Positions 25,883 to 34,623 of a DNA stretch of 64,000 bases are shown here, one piece after another. Made by a program: the position numbers and the translations under genes. The DNA is from DATARH01 sp963734125 (GTDB lineage Bacteria > Pseudomonadota > Alphaproteobacteria > ATCC43930 > CGMCC-115725), in contig CAVTGB010000029.1 of NCBI GenBank assembly GCA_963734125.1, forward strand, positions 24,615-88,614, written 5' to 3'. Each line of letters opens with the position of its first letter. The first letter of the stretch is position 1. Under the pieces are notes generated by a model that was not told the DNA's origin, made no database searches, and saw only the letters and a list, made by a program, of their open reading frames with translations.

Positions 25883-27649
25883 ATGGGCCGCCGCCGCTTG
25901 ACCCATATCGCCGCCGTGCTTATTGAGCCACCCGCCTCGCCAATTCTGGACGTCACCGAGGCGCTTGCCAGGCTGAGCACCAGCTTGGTCGCGGCTGGCG
26001 TAATCGATCAGCGAACCCTCGACCGGGCGCAACGCATTACAGCCGAGGCCGGCAGCCGGCTCGACCATATCCTGACGCAACTCGGCCTGGTCAGCGAGCG
26101 CAGCCTCGCCGAGGCGCTCGCCGAATTGCTCGCGGTGACGCTTGTGCCGGCGGCGGGCTATCCGCAAACCGCATTCTTTCCGGAGCGGCTGAGGCCGAGG
26201 TTCTTGCGCCGGGCGAGAGCGATGCCGATCGCGGTCAGTGACGAGCGCGTGATCCTGGCGATGGCCGATCCGCTCGACCGTTTTACCCGTGATGCGGTCG
26301 CTGCGGCACTTGGCCGGCGCGTCGAGATCGCGGTGGCGGTCCCGGCGGAACTCGATGCCGCCTTCGAGCGCCTCTACGCGGAGCCCGAGACGGGCGATCT
26401 GGACGCTGTCTTCGATGCAACCAGTCCCGAGGATGAACCCGGAACAGAAGACGCCGAACGCCTCAAGGACCTTGCCAGCGAAGCTCCGGTGATCCGGTTG
26501 GTCAACCAGTTGATTGCGCGCGCCGTCGAAACCCATGCCTCCGACGTGCATTTGGAGCCGTTTCCCGACGGGCTGCGCGTGCGCTACCGCTATGACGGCG
26601 TATTGCACGAGGTCGAGCCACCGCCGGCGCGCCTGCAGGCGGCGATCATCTCGCGTATCAAGATCATGGCACGCCTTGACATCGCCGAGCGCAGATTGCC
26701 GCAGGACGGCCGCATCAAGCTTACGGTGCGCGGTCACGACATCGATTTCCGAGTCTCCACTATTCCCTCGCTGCATGGCGAGACCGTCGTGCTCCGGGTG
26801 CTCGATCGCACCGCCGTGGAATTTGATTACAACAAACTGGGTTTTGCCTCGGAAATCCGGGACGGCATCGAACGCTGCCTTGATCTGCCGAACGGCATGG
26901 TCCTAGTCACCGGGCCAACCGGCAGCGGCAAGACGACGACGCTCTATACCGGCCTGCTGCGGCTCAACACGATCGCACGCAAGATTGTCACCGTCGAAGA
27001 CCCGATCGAATATCAGCTAACCGGCATCAATCAGATCCAGGTCAAGCCGCAAATCAGCCTGAGCTTCGCCAACTTGCTTCGTTCGATCCTGCGGCAGGAC
27101 CCCGACATTATCATGATCGGCGAGATCCGTGACCTCGAGACCGCACAGATCGCGGTGCAGGCAGCGCTGACCGGCCATCTCGTGCTGTCGACATTGCACA
27201 CCAACTCCGCCGCCGCGACTGTAACGCGGCTGCGCGACATGGGGCTGGAGGACTACCTCTTGACCGCGACGCTGAAGGGCGTATTGGCGCAGCGCCTGGT
27301 GCGCCGGTTGTGTCCTGCCTGCAAGGCGCCCGCGGAGGTACCTGCCGCGCTGATCGAGCGCTTCGACCTCGCCCGACTGGCCGCATCGAGGCCGATCGAT
27401 CTATTCCAAGCCGTCGGTTGCCCGGAATGTCGCGGCACCGGTTATCGCGGGCGGCGTGCGATCGGTGAGTTGCTCTTGCCAAGCCGGACGATCGATCGAC
27501 TGATCTTCGAGCGGGCTGACGATATGGCGATCGAGCGGGCCGCGATTGCAGACGGCATGGTGCCGCTCTTTAACAGCGGCCTCGTTGCCGCGCTCGAAGG
27601 GGATACCACGATCGAGGAAGTCGTGCGCTGCGTCCGCGGCGAGGCGTGA
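25883..27649 (+). CDS. gspE: Type II secretion ATPase GspE
   Basis: This 588-residue hexameric ATPase powers pseudopilus assembly from the cytoplasmic side. An N-terminal GspE/MshEN domain (about 15-160) is followed by the NTPase core with Walker A GPTGSGKT (344-351), an Asp box (VTVEDPIEY), Walker B (DIIMIGEIRD) and a His box (HLVLSTLHTN). The zinc-finger cysteines Cys477/Cys480 and Cys513/Cys516 are all present. I favour the ATG at 25883 (MGRRRLTH); an in-frame ATG at 25853 is possible. It opens the gspEFHIJ run, all on the plus strand. Confidence 0.95.
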   Translation: MGRRRLTHIAAVLIEPPASPILDVTEALARLSTSLVAAGVIDQRTLDRAQRITAEAGSRLDHILTQLGLVSERSLAEALAELLAVTLVPAAGYPQTAFFPERLRPRFLRRARAMPIAVSDERVILAMADPLDRFTRDAVAAALGRRVEIAVAVPAELDAAFERLYAEPETGDLDAVFDATSPEDEPGTEDAERLKDLASEAPVIRLVNQLIARAVETHASDVHLEPFPDGLRVRYRYDGVLHEVEPPPARLQAAIISRIKIMARLDIAERRLPQDGRIKLTVRGHDIDFRVSTIPSLHGETVVLRVLDRTAVEFDYNKLGFASEIRDGIERCLDLPNGMVLVTGPTGSGKTTTLYTGLLRLNTIARKIVTVEDPIEYQLTGINQIQVKPQISLSFANLLRSILRQDPDIIMIGEIRDLETAQIAVQAALTGHLVLSTLHTNSAAATVTRLRDMGLEDYLLTATLKGVLAQRLVRRLCPACKAPAEVPAALIERFDLARLAASRPIDLFQAVGCPECRGTGYRGRRAIGELLLPSRTIDRLIFERADDMAIERAAIADGMVPLFNSGLVAALEGDTTIEEVVRCVRGEA

Positions 27650-27734
27650 ACCGCACAAAGAGAGAGGCGCTATGGATACCGCAGAACTCGCGCAGCGTAT
27701 GGGATCGCAACGGCTTAATCGGTGAGAGATTAAG

Positions 27735-28958
27735 ATGCCGGAGTTCCGCTGGTCGGCCGTCGACAATGGCGGCGACGTTGTCAGCGGCGTCATGGTAGCG
27801 GCTGAGCGGACGAGCGTTGTCGAACGTCTACAGCGCCAGGGTCAGATCGTTCTGCGGGTAGACCCGGCCGGTCAGCGTCGTACGGTTGGCGAACTGCTTC
27901 GCTTGGAACTCGGCGGTGCACGAGGCCTCGACAAGACCGCGCTTAGCGAAGTCAGTCGCGAACTCGCCATCATGCTCGCGGCCGGCCAGGATCTCGATCG
28001 AGCCTTGCGGTTTGTGGTGGAGAACACACGCAGCGCTCGCGCCCGCTCAATTCTCGCCACCGTCCGCGACAAGGTGCGCGCCGGCAGTTCGCTGGCCACC
28101 GCCCTTGCCGCCGAGCCGCGCAGCTTCTCGAAGCTCTATGTCGGGCTGATCCGGGCCGGCGAGGCCGGCGGCTCGTTGCCGGTCACGTTGGAACGCATTG
28201 CCACGCTGCTCGAACGCGAGCGCGATCTCAGCGCCAGTCTGCGCTCAGCCATGGTCTATCCGGCCCTGCTGGTCGTCGCCGCGATCGCTTCGGTTGTGCT
28301 CCTGCTCGAATATGTGCTGCCGCAATTCACCCCGATCTTCGAGCAGGCCGGCGCCAAGCTCCCTACCTCGACCCGCGCGCTGATCGCGCTCGGCACGGCG
28401 GTCGGCGAAGTCGGCCCCTGGTTGCTGCTTGGGCTGCTCGCATCCGCCCTTGTTGCCCACCGCTTGTTGGCGGTACCCGATTACCGGGTCAAATTCGATC
28501 GCTTCCTCTTGGCGTTGCCGATCGTCGGCAAACTGCTGCGTGAGACCCTTGCGGCTCGGTTGACCCGGACCCTCGGCAGCCTCTTGGTAAACGGAGTCCC
28601 GCTGATCGAGGCGCTCAGTATCGCTAAGGACACTCTCGGAAACCTCGCTGCCGCGGCGGCCGTCGAGGCTGCTGCGTTTGCCACCAAGAGCGGAGCCGGC
28701 GTCGCCCGGCCGTTGGCCGCATCCGGCCTCTTCCCGGCGCGGACGATCCATCTGCTCCAACTCGGAGAAGAGGCGGCCCAGCTGTCGGCCATGGCGCTCA
28801 AAGCCGCCGACATCCACGATGCGCAGGCGCAACTGATGATGCAGCGGCTGGTGGCGCTGGCCGTGCCCGTTATTACGATTGTCATGGGTCTTGTCGTTGC
28901 AGGTATCGTCGGCTCTCTGCTGACAGCGATGCTGAGCCTCAATGATCTCGCGGTGTAA
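27735..28958 (+). CDS. gspF: Type II secretion inner-membrane platform protein GspF
   Basis: A 407-residue protein with two T2SF domains. Hydrophobic segments lie near 168-190, 217-237 and 373-398, giving the usual three-helix topology. Typical motifs are the start MPEFRWSAVDNGGDVVSGVM, FVGLIRAGEAGG-like text seen here as YVGLIRAGEAGGSLPVTLER, and LARTLGSLL-like RLTRTLGSLLVNGVPLIEAL. It is the multipass platform contacted by GspE and GspL. The gene is 85 bases after gspE and overlaps gspH at its 3' end by 17 bases. Confidence 0.95.
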   Translation: MPEFRWSAVDNGGDVVSGVMVAAERTSVVERLQRQGQIVLRVDPAGQRRTVGELLRLELGGARGLDKTALSEVSRELAIMLAAGQDLDRALRFVVENTRSARARSILATVRDKVRAGSSLATALAAEPRSFSKLYVGLIRAGEAGGSLPVTLERIATLLERERDLSASLRSAMVYPALLVVAAIASVVLLLEYVLPQFTPIFEQAGAKLPTSTRALIALGTAVGEVGPWLLLGLLASALVAHRLLAVPDYRVKFDRFLLALPIVGKLLRETLAARLTRTLGSLLVNGVPLIEALSIAKDTLGNLAAAAAVEAAAFATKSGAGVARPLAASGLFPARTIHLLQLGEEAAQLSAMALKAADIHDAQAQLMMQRLVALAVPVITIVMGLVVAGIVGSLLTAMLSLNDLAV

Positions 28959-29418
28959 CGCGGACCCGCGGCCGGCGGCCGCCGCAGCCGGGTTCACGCT
29001 GCTCGAAATCCTCGTCGTGCTGGCGATCGTAGGGTTCGCGCTGGTCCTCGTGGTCGGCTATCGACCGCCGTGGAGCCGGGGCTTCGCTGTCGACACGATC
29101 GCGGCCCAATTGAGCTCCGAACTGCGGTTGGTGCGATCCGAGGCAATCGCGGAAAATCGCCCGGTTTCATTGGAACTGGACCTTAAGGGGCATCGCTACC
29201 GGGGCGGTTCGGCCGCGCTACGGCCACTGCCCGCTTCGTTGTCGATCCAGATGTTGACGCTCGCGGGCCAGCGCGAAAGCGCCGACGTTGGCTCCATCCG
29301 CTTCAATCCCGACGGCAGTTCGACGGGCGGCCGGATCGTGCTGGCCGAGGGCCCGCGGCGGGTTGCCATCGGCGTGGATTGGCTCACCGGCAGGGTCAGC
29401 GTCGCCGATGTCCGATGA
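28942..29418 (+). CDS. gspH: Type II secretion minor pseudopilin GspH
   Basis: A 158-residue prepilin. The peptidase cleavage site is Gly17/Phe18, in AAAGFTLLEILVVLAIVGFA, with Glu22 at mature position 5. The hydrophobic helix is followed by a beta domain ending GVDWLTGRVSVADVR. The order after gspF and before gspI and gspJ, and the size, fit GspH. It overlaps gspF at its start and gspI at its end, suggesting translational coupling. Confidence 0.88.
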   Translation: MISRCNADPRPAAAAAGFTLLEILVVLAIVGFALVLVVGYRPPWSRGFAVDTIAAQLSSELRLVRSEAIAENRPVSLELDLKGHRYRGGSAALRPLPASLSIQMLTLAGQRESADVGSIRFNPDGSSTGGRIVLAEGPRRVAIGVDWLTGRVSVADVR

Positions 29419-29824
29419 GCGCGCCGAGGGCTTTACCTTGCTCGAGGTCATTGTCGCGCTCGCCATCGCCGCGCTGGCGCTGATCGTGCTGTTTCGGGCA
29501 GGCGGTGAGGGACTGTTTGCGGTCAATAGCGCCACGCAGGCCGAGGAAGCCGTCGAGCGCGCGCAATCGCATCTCGCCGCCGTCGGACCCGATGTCGCTC
29601 TGCTCGAAGGGGAATCTGCTGGCGACGATGGCGGTGGCTATCGTTGGCGTCTGCGCATCACTCCGGTGGCGAGTTGGCCGGTGCAGCTGGTGAACCCTAC
29701 GTCGGCGGTTACCACCTCCACATTGTTCGATGTTCAGGTCACGATTTCCTGGCCCGGGCGGGGTCATGACCACGCAGTTGTCCTCGACACGCGGCGCATC
29801 GGCGCCACAGCGGCCCCTCGATGA
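29408..29824 (+). CDS. gspI: Type II secretion minor pseudopilin GspI
   Basis: A 138-residue prepilin starting at ATG 29408 (MSDERAEGFTLLEVIVALAI), which overlaps the gspH stop. Cleavage is expected at Gly8/Phe9 with Glu13 at mature position 5. The longer upstream frame has no similarity and only shadows gspH. The C-terminal part carries the GGGYRWRLRITPV and TLFDVQVTISWPG blocks typical of GspI, which forms the pilus-tip complex with GspJ and GspK. Confidence 0.9.
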   Translation: MSDERAEGFTLLEVIVALAIAALALIVLFRAGGEGLFAVNSATQAEEAVERAQSHLAAVGPDVALLEGESAGDDGGGYRWRLRITPVASWPVQLVNPTSAVTTSTLFDVQVTISWPGRGHDHAVVLDTRRIGATAAPR

Positions 29825-30444
29825 AGACTGCCAGCGGTCGCGACCGCCAGAGCGGCTTCACGCTGCTTGAACTGCTCGTCGCCCTGGTCGTTCTCGGTTT
29901 TCTGATGGTCGGATTGATCCAGGGCGTGCACGCCGGGCTTGCCCTGCGTCACGCGCAGATCCAACGTCTCAGCCGCACGGCGGAGCTCGACGCTGCGATG
30001 CGCCTGCTGCGCGGCATGTTGACCCGGCTGCCCCCGGCATCGGCAGGCCGCCAAGCGGTTGCGACCGCGAATGCGGTCGAGGCAGGGTTCAAAGGCGCAG
30101 CCCACCGCGTGAGGTTCACCGGATTTATGCCAACCGGACTTGGCACAATCCGTCGCGCCGACATTACACTCTATGTGCAGAACCAGCGTCTCATCCTGTC
30201 CTGGTCTCCGCATTACCATGAGCGGCGGCTCGGACAGCCGCCAGCGCCGATGACGACGATCCTGCTCTACGGAGTGTCGCAACTGGACCTGAGCTACTGG
30301 GGTTCGCTTGCGCCGAACGAGCCGCCGGGTTGGCAGCCTCGGTGGGAAAATCCCACTGCTCCCCAACTCATTCGCCTGCGGCTGAGCTTCGTGAAGGGCG
30401 ATCCTCGCCGCTGGCCGGACCTGATAGCGGTGTCGGGGTTGTGA
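29821..30444 (+). CDS. gspJ: Type II secretion minor pseudopilin GspJ
   Basis: A 207-residue prepilin whose ATG overlaps the gspI stop (ATGA). Gly12/Phe13 cleavage in RQSGFTLLELLVALVVLGF, and Glu17 at mature position 5. The globular part includes VRFTGFMPTGLG, LILSWSPHYHE and LIRLRLSFVKGD, consistent with GspJ. It caps the pseudopilus with GspI and GspK. The run of plus-strand genes is interrupted after this by a minus-strand secreted-protein gene. Confidence 0.9.
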   Translation: MKTASGRDRQSGFTLLELLVALVVLGFLMVGLIQGVHAGLALRHAQIQRLSRTAELDAAMRLLRGMLTRLPPASAGRQAVATANAVEAGFKGAAHRVRFTGFMPTGLGTIRRADITLYVQNQRLILSWSPHYHERRLGQPPAPMTTILLYGVSQLDLSYWGSLAPNEPPGWQPRWENPTAPQLIRLRLSFVKGDPRRWPDLIAVSGL

Positions 30445-30555
30445 CGCCAAATTCGGCTAGGCAAGTCGGCATCGGCGAGCGCGGCTCGTGCGCCCGCCGA
30501 TGCTTCTCAAACCCGCGCCTTAGCCGGCGCGGCGCTGTCCTACATTGACCATAGA

Positions 30556-31959
30556 CTAGTCTTGGTTGCCGTGACCGTGACCGTTGCCGTTACCATTGCC
30601 GTTGCCGTTGCCGTTGCCATGATCGTCGTCAGAGATGCCGCAGCTCTCACTTTCATGGTCATGGGCGTAAACTGCGACGCATCCAGCGTTGCCCCCGCAA
30701 ATCCCGGCGCTGACACCGGTAGTGTCGCCGCCGGTCCCGACAACACTGAGCGGCGCCGTCTGTGGCACAAAGATGTGGTTTTTCTTGCAATCAGCCGCGA
30801 CTGAGTGAGCGCCGCTGCCTTGTGGGACCGTTTCGATCAGCACACTGGTACCGTCGATGACCCCGAGCGCCGGCCCGCCAATCTGTCTTGACGAACCGGT
30901 GTAGTAACGATGGTCGCCCGGGTTGAACCAGACCTCGTCGGAGCCGGTAATTCCACCGATGTTGGCGTAGTTCTTGGTTTTGGCGTTGATGACAAGCGTT
31001 GTGGTGTCGCTCGGGTTGTTTCCCGGGGTGCACCCTAAGAGGAGATTGGCGTGGGGTCCGACCGTGGCGCCGTTAGGTCCGCATGCATGCAGCGGAACAA
31101 CTCCGGTATTGGTGGTCGGATCGAACGCCCCGAGCACCGCCGTCGGCTTCGACAGCGTCGTCGGATCGATGACCAGCATTCCTCCGTCGCAGGTGATCGG
31201 ACCAGCAATTTGCCCATAGTTGCAGCCGGCCGGGTTGTTCGCGATGATCGGGATCGACACGTAAAAGCGTTGGGTCTTCGGTTCCCAGGTCGGCTGCTCC
31301 AACGAAAGACCAAACCCGGTGGGAATGATCGTCGGATCTACCGTCACCTTGGTGATGATGGCAACCGCGCTGCCATGGGCGTCGCCATTTGCCGTAAACA
31401 TCGTGGCAAAGGGCGGGTCTTCGGCATTGTTTGCCGCGATCAGCAAGGTGCCGTCGTCGGTCAAGGCCATCTCGTCGACGCGCGTCGTCCCCCCCGTAGC
31501 GATTGATTGTGTTTGGGCTGATGCGGTCGGCGCATCAAGATTGAATACCTTGAGCGTGCTGTCGCCGTCGCCGGCGTACAACCATCGGCCGTGGGTGACG
31601 ACCCCATCGGGGCCGGAATGGTTGTTGTCCACGGCGGTCCCTTTGAGCACGACGCCGACGAACCCGGGTAGCGTTCGTTCGAAGCTGCTGTGCCGGGTGT
31701 CGATAATGTCGATGCCGGCGTTCGAGCGGTCGCCGAGGTAGTACTCACCGCGTTGCGGATTGACCCAGCTGATGTCGAACGACCGCAGCGCGTTACCCGG
31801 GATCTGTACCGCCGTCAGACATTGGGTTTCGGTTGACGTCGGTGCCCCAGGGCCGGTGCACGGACCGGCGAGCGCGACGCCAGCCGAGGCAATTAAGACG
31901 GCGACAGCTACCCCCCCGAGTCCCGAGGCTCGCCGGTAGTCAGCATGTTGCTTTGACAT
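30556..31959 (-). CDS. Secreted propeller-like protein with Gly-Asn repeat tail
   Basis: A 467-residue exported protein. Signal peptide within residues 1-32 (GVAVAVLIASAGVALA then GPC). The body has repeated blade-like segments (RSFDISWVNPQRGEYYLGDR, GDGDSTLKVFNLD, TRVDEMALTDDGTLLIAANN, NIGGITGSDEVWFNPGDHRY), suggesting a seven-bladed propeller of the YVTN/NHL type. The C-terminus is His/Asp-rich and ends in GN repeats then GHGHGNQD. The start is ATG 31959, six bases after GGGAGG. It lies inside the type II secretion locus on the opposite strand, so it may be cargo. It has at least six cysteines, some likely in disulphides. Function unknown. Confidence 0.75.
   Translation of the reverse strand: MSKQHADYRRASGLGGVAVAVLIASAGVALAGPCTGPGAPTSTETQCLTAVQIPGNALRSFDISWVNPQRGEYYLGDRSNAGIDIIDTRHSSFERTLPGFVGVVLKGTAVDNNHSGPDGVVTHGRWLYAGDGDSTLKVFNLDAPTASAQTQSIATGGTTRVDEMALTDDGTLLIAANNAEDPPFATMFTANGDAHGSAVAIITKVTVDPTIIPTGFGLSLEQPTWEPKTQRFYVSIPIIANNPAGCNYGQIAGPITCDGGMLVIDPTTLSKPTAVLGAFDPTTNTGVVPLHACGPNGATVGPHANLLLGCTPGNNPSDTTTLVINAKTKNYANIGGITGSDEVWFNPGDHRYYTGSSRQIGGPALGVIDGTSVLIETVPQGSGAHSVAADCKKNHIFVPQTAPLSVVGTGGDTTGVSAGICGGNAGCVAVYAHDHESESCGISDDDHGNGNGNGNGNGNGHGHGNQD
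30565..30619 (-). repeat. Hexanucleotide-like repeat coding for the Gly-Asn tail
   Basis: Near-perfect repeats of gttgcc on the plus strand encode alternating Gly-Asn at the end of the propeller-like protein. Such tracts can vary in length by slippage, but any change of one six-base unit keeps the frame. Confidence 0.8.
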
Positions 31960-32396
31960 TTGCACCCTCCCAATCTTTTTAGACGTTACGCGGTCCCATT
32001 AAACCCTTGGTTTCTAATCGCTTAAGTAAAATATTGTAACTATTGGTAAGCTTATGACGCGGTACGAGCCATTCGTCGCATCCGAAGGTTCGCCGGAGCC
32101 GACCGGCCGGAGAAGCCGGACTGAGGCCACCCAGCCACCCCTTTCCTCCATTGGTCATTTTCGGTACGATGAGCCAGGGACGCCGGCTGGTCGGTGGGGC
32201 GACGTCGGTGCGTACGCGGTGCGGCGAGTTGCGGTTGCAGCGTCAGGTGGGAGTTGGCCGATCGTCGTGGTTTTCGTTCATTCCGGTGCATGCTCCTCGG
32301 GGAAGTTGACCGGCCGAACCCGCGGGCAGCGGGGTCGTCGGAGCGACGAGTCCCGCCGCGGAAGCAGCTCAGGCATCAGATAAAATCGAGCGTATC
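31960..32396. other. Divergent intergenic region, AT-rich near 31975-32055
   Basis: About 437 bases between the minus-strand propeller gene and plus-strand gspL. The stretch 31975-32055 is clearly more AT-rich than its surroundings and probably holds the propeller-gene promoter. A 109-codon plus-strand frame at 32054-32383 lacks similarity and a ribosome site, so I do not call it. Confidence 0.5.
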
Positions 32397-33425
32397 GTGA
32401 TCAGCTCCGTCTTGGTTTGGTGGCTCGGACAACTCGCCGACCTGCTCCCCGCGAGACTGCGGCGTTCAGCCGTGACGAGTGACGCGCTGGTGATTGCCCC
32501 GATCGGACCGCTCGACCATGCCGGCGCCATCACAGTCGCACTCCGCCGCAACGGCGAAGTTGAGCAACTCGGCGAGTTTGCGCTCCATGCCGCCGAGCTC
32601 AGCGACCTACCGCGATCGCCCAACTGGCCGACGGTGCTCCGGCTGACGAGAACGGACGTGTTGGAAAAGACCCTGAGTTTGCCGCTCGCGGCACAGGCCG
32701 AACTCGATCAGGTTCTCGCGTTCGAAATGGATCTGGAAACCCCATTCGAGCCTGAAGATCTATATTGGAACCACCGGGTCGAGACGGTGGACCGGCAGCA
32801 TGGGCGGATCGTCGTGCGCCTGATGTTGCTGCCCAAGGCTACTCTCGCGCCGTTGCTGTCGACGCTCGCGCAGGTCGGCATCCTGCCGCGATGGGTGGAA
32901 ATCTCGGAGGCTCCTGAGCTCTTGCCGGTTCTCCCGCTCGACGGCGACGGTGCGCGGCCGAAACATCGATCGCACCGTTTGTTCTGGCCGGCGGCAGTCT
33001 GCTGTGGCGTGCTGGGATTTGGCGCCATGGCGACCCCGTTTGTGCGCCAGGCGGTGGAATTGGCGGCGCTCGATCGGCAGGTTGCGGCCGGCCGATCATC
33101 CGCCACCCAAGCCCAACGGTTACACGACGAGATCGATCAGCTCTCGGGCAGCGCGGAACTCGTCAATAAAGAGCTGGGCAAGGCGGGCCGGCCGCTCGAG
33201 GTACTGGCGAGCGTCACCCGGGTTCTACCGGACGACACCTATCTTACCGAGTTCCAGCTGCGGCAGCGCAAATTGACGCTAAGCGGCCGGTCAGCCGGTG
33301 CTGCCCGCTTGATCGGCGCGCTCGCTGCTGATGGGTTCCGCAACCCGACCTTCGCCGCTCCGGTCACCCGGCTCGAGGCACTGCATGCCGAGGTCTTCAC
33401 GATCATTGCGGAGGTTGCGCCATAG
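32397..33425 (+). CDS. gspL: Type II secretion assembly protein GspL (PilN-like C-terminus)
   Basis: A 342-residue protein starting at a GTG (32397). The N-terminal cytoplasmic part (about 1-185) resembles the actin-like GspL domain that binds GspE (LPLAAQAELDQVLAFEMDLE is the typical block). A membrane segment lies near residues 198-216 (FWPAAVCCGVLGFGAMATPF). The periplasmic part, with a coiled coil and VLASVTRVLPDDTYLTEFQL then RKLTLSG, is PilN-like. It is followed two bases later by gspM. The family placement is good and the length is slightly short. Confidence 0.88.
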   Translation: MISSVLVWWLGQLADLLPARLRRSAVTSDALVIAPIGPLDHAGAITVALRRNGEVEQLGEFALHAAELSDLPRSPNWPTVLRLTRTDVLEKTLSLPLAAQAELDQVLAFEMDLETPFEPEDLYWNHRVETVDRQHGRIVVRLMLLPKATLAPLLSTLAQVGILPRWVEISEAPELLPVLPLDGDGARPKHRSHRLFWPAAVCCGVLGFGAMATPFVRQAVELAALDRQVAAGRSSATQAQRLHDEIDQLSGSAELVNKELGKAGRPLEVLASVTRVLPDDTYLTEFQLRQRKLTLSGRSAGAARLIGALAADGFRNPTFAAPVTRLEALHAEVFTIIAEVAP

Positions 33426-33427
33426 CC

Positions 33428-34018
33428 GTGAACGCTAACCTGCCGACGGGTTGGCAAGGCAGGGTTCTCGCTTTGCTCATATTGCTGGTCGCGCTGACGA
33501 CCGTATATCTCGTCGTAGCGGTTCCCCTCTGGGATCTCTACCGCGAGCGCGCGGCACACCTGGCAAGCCAGCGCCTGCTTCTGGTGAAGCTCGGTGCGAT
33601 CGCGGCTGAGCTCCCCGTGCTGCGTGCACGCGTCGCGGACCTGCGCGTTGCCGCGGACAGCCACAAGTTGACGCTGGACGGCGCGAGCGATGCGATCGCA
33701 TCGGCCGCCCTGCAGGGTCATATCGAGCAGTTCGCCGCCGCAAGCGGGGTAACGGTCGGCAGCACGGAAATCCTTCCGACAGACACCCAGGGCGAGTATC
33801 ATCGCGTTGGTCTGCGCACGCTGATCAGCGGCTCCTACGAGAGCATGATGAAGCTGCTCGCCACGATCGAAATGGCGACCCCTCCGCTGGTCGTCGACGG
33901 TTTGCAGATCCACAGCCTGATGCGGCGCGCGGGCGCGTCAACGACCCTTGGGCTTGATGCCAGCCTCGAGGTCTCCGGCTTCCGCCCCAACGAGATCGGC
34001 CATACCGCAAAGCCATGA
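33428..34018 (+). CDS. gspM: Type II secretion protein GspM
   Basis: A 196-residue bitopic protein. The GTG at 33428 lies two bases after the gspL stop. One transmembrane helix (about 13-35, LALLILLVALTTVYLVVAV), a coiled coil, and a ferredoxin-like periplasmic domain (LQGHIEQFAAASGVTVGSTE, then LLATIEMATPPLVVDGLQIH). This is the GspM_II form. It pairs with GspL in the inner-membrane platform. Confidence 0.88.
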   Translation: MNANLPTGWQGRVLALLILLVALTTVYLVVAVPLWDLYRERAAHLASQRLLLVKLGAIAAELPVLRARVADLRVAADSHKLTLDGASDAIASAALQGHIEQFAAASGVTVGSTEILPTDTQGEYHRVGLRTLISGSYESMMKLLATIEMATPPLVVDGLQIHSLMRRAGASTTLGLDASLEVSGFRPNEIGHTAKP

Positions 34019-34623
34019 TTGATCGCAGAGCGCTTTTGCTGGTCGGCGGGTGCGTATTCTTTGCTGCGGTCATCGTCGCTGAGCTCTCTGGCAACGGCGA
34101 TAATGCTCCCGCGACCAAGCCTGCGAGCCGCGCCGAGGATGCGCCTGCCGTGGGGCCAGGCCCAGTCGCGCCGCTCGACACGCTCCTCGCGACCACCCTT
34201 GCCCGGCCGCTTTTCGATCCGACGCGACGTCCGTCGACGAGCGGCGAGACCGTCTCCGCCATCACCGGTAAGAGGCTCGCCGGTATCGTCATAGAACCCG
34301 GCCAGCGTCTCGCCATCTTCGCCGTCGACGGTGCGAAGCCGCTTTCCCTCTCCGAAGGCGAAACAGTGGACGGTTGGCGGATAGAGAGCATCACACCGCG
34401 CGAGGTCTCCTTACGAGGGCCGAACGGGACAGAAACCCTTCAGCCGAAGTTGGATCCGAAGCGGGTGTTCTCGACTCCCGCGCCACCCGCGGTCAATCCG
34501 ACGGCGCAAAGTGGCGCTCAGCCCGCCGTTTCACCGGCCGCCGCAGCGGCGGGGCGCGGCGCCCTGCCGGGGCCGGTGGCGGTGCCGCCGCGGCGACCGG
34601 TCCGGCGAGGTCACGATCAATGA
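34015..34623 (+). CDS. GspC/GspN-like type II secretion protein
   Basis: A 202-residue protein with one N-terminal membrane helix (ALLLVGGCVFFAAVIVAEL). A segment follows that looks like the GspC homology region (RPLFDPTRRP, then LAGIVIEPGQRLAIFAVDG, GETVDGWRIESITPREVSLR, GPNGTETLQPKLD). The C-terminus is Pro/Ala-rich, with no PDZ domain. It probably links the inner-membrane platform to the secretin, in the place of GspC; some annotations call this shape GspN. It overlaps gspM at its start and gspD at its end (ATGA), so the genes are coupled. Confidence 0.75.
   Translation: MIDRRALLLVGGCVFFAAVIVAELSGNGDNAPATKPASRAEDAPAVGPGPVAPLDTLLATTLARPLFDPTRRPSTSGETVSAITGKRLAGIVIEPGQRLAIFAVDGAKPLSLSEGETVDGWRIESITPREVSLRGPNGTETLQPKLDPKRVFSTPAPPAVNPTAQSGAQPAVSPAAAAAGRGALPGPVAVPPRRPVRRGHDQ

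Noticed and set aside
27672..27725. 17-codon frame between gspE and gspF
   Set aside because: It has a purine-rich stretch upstream but no similarity, and is short enough to occur by chance.
32054..32383. 109-codon plus-strand frame before gspL
   Set aside because: No family similarity, no ribosome site, and composition typical of non-coding GC-rich DNA.
34374..34619. N-terminal extension of GspD
   Set aside because: These 82 codons shadow the upstream gene. The lipoprotein signal begins at the ATG at 34620.
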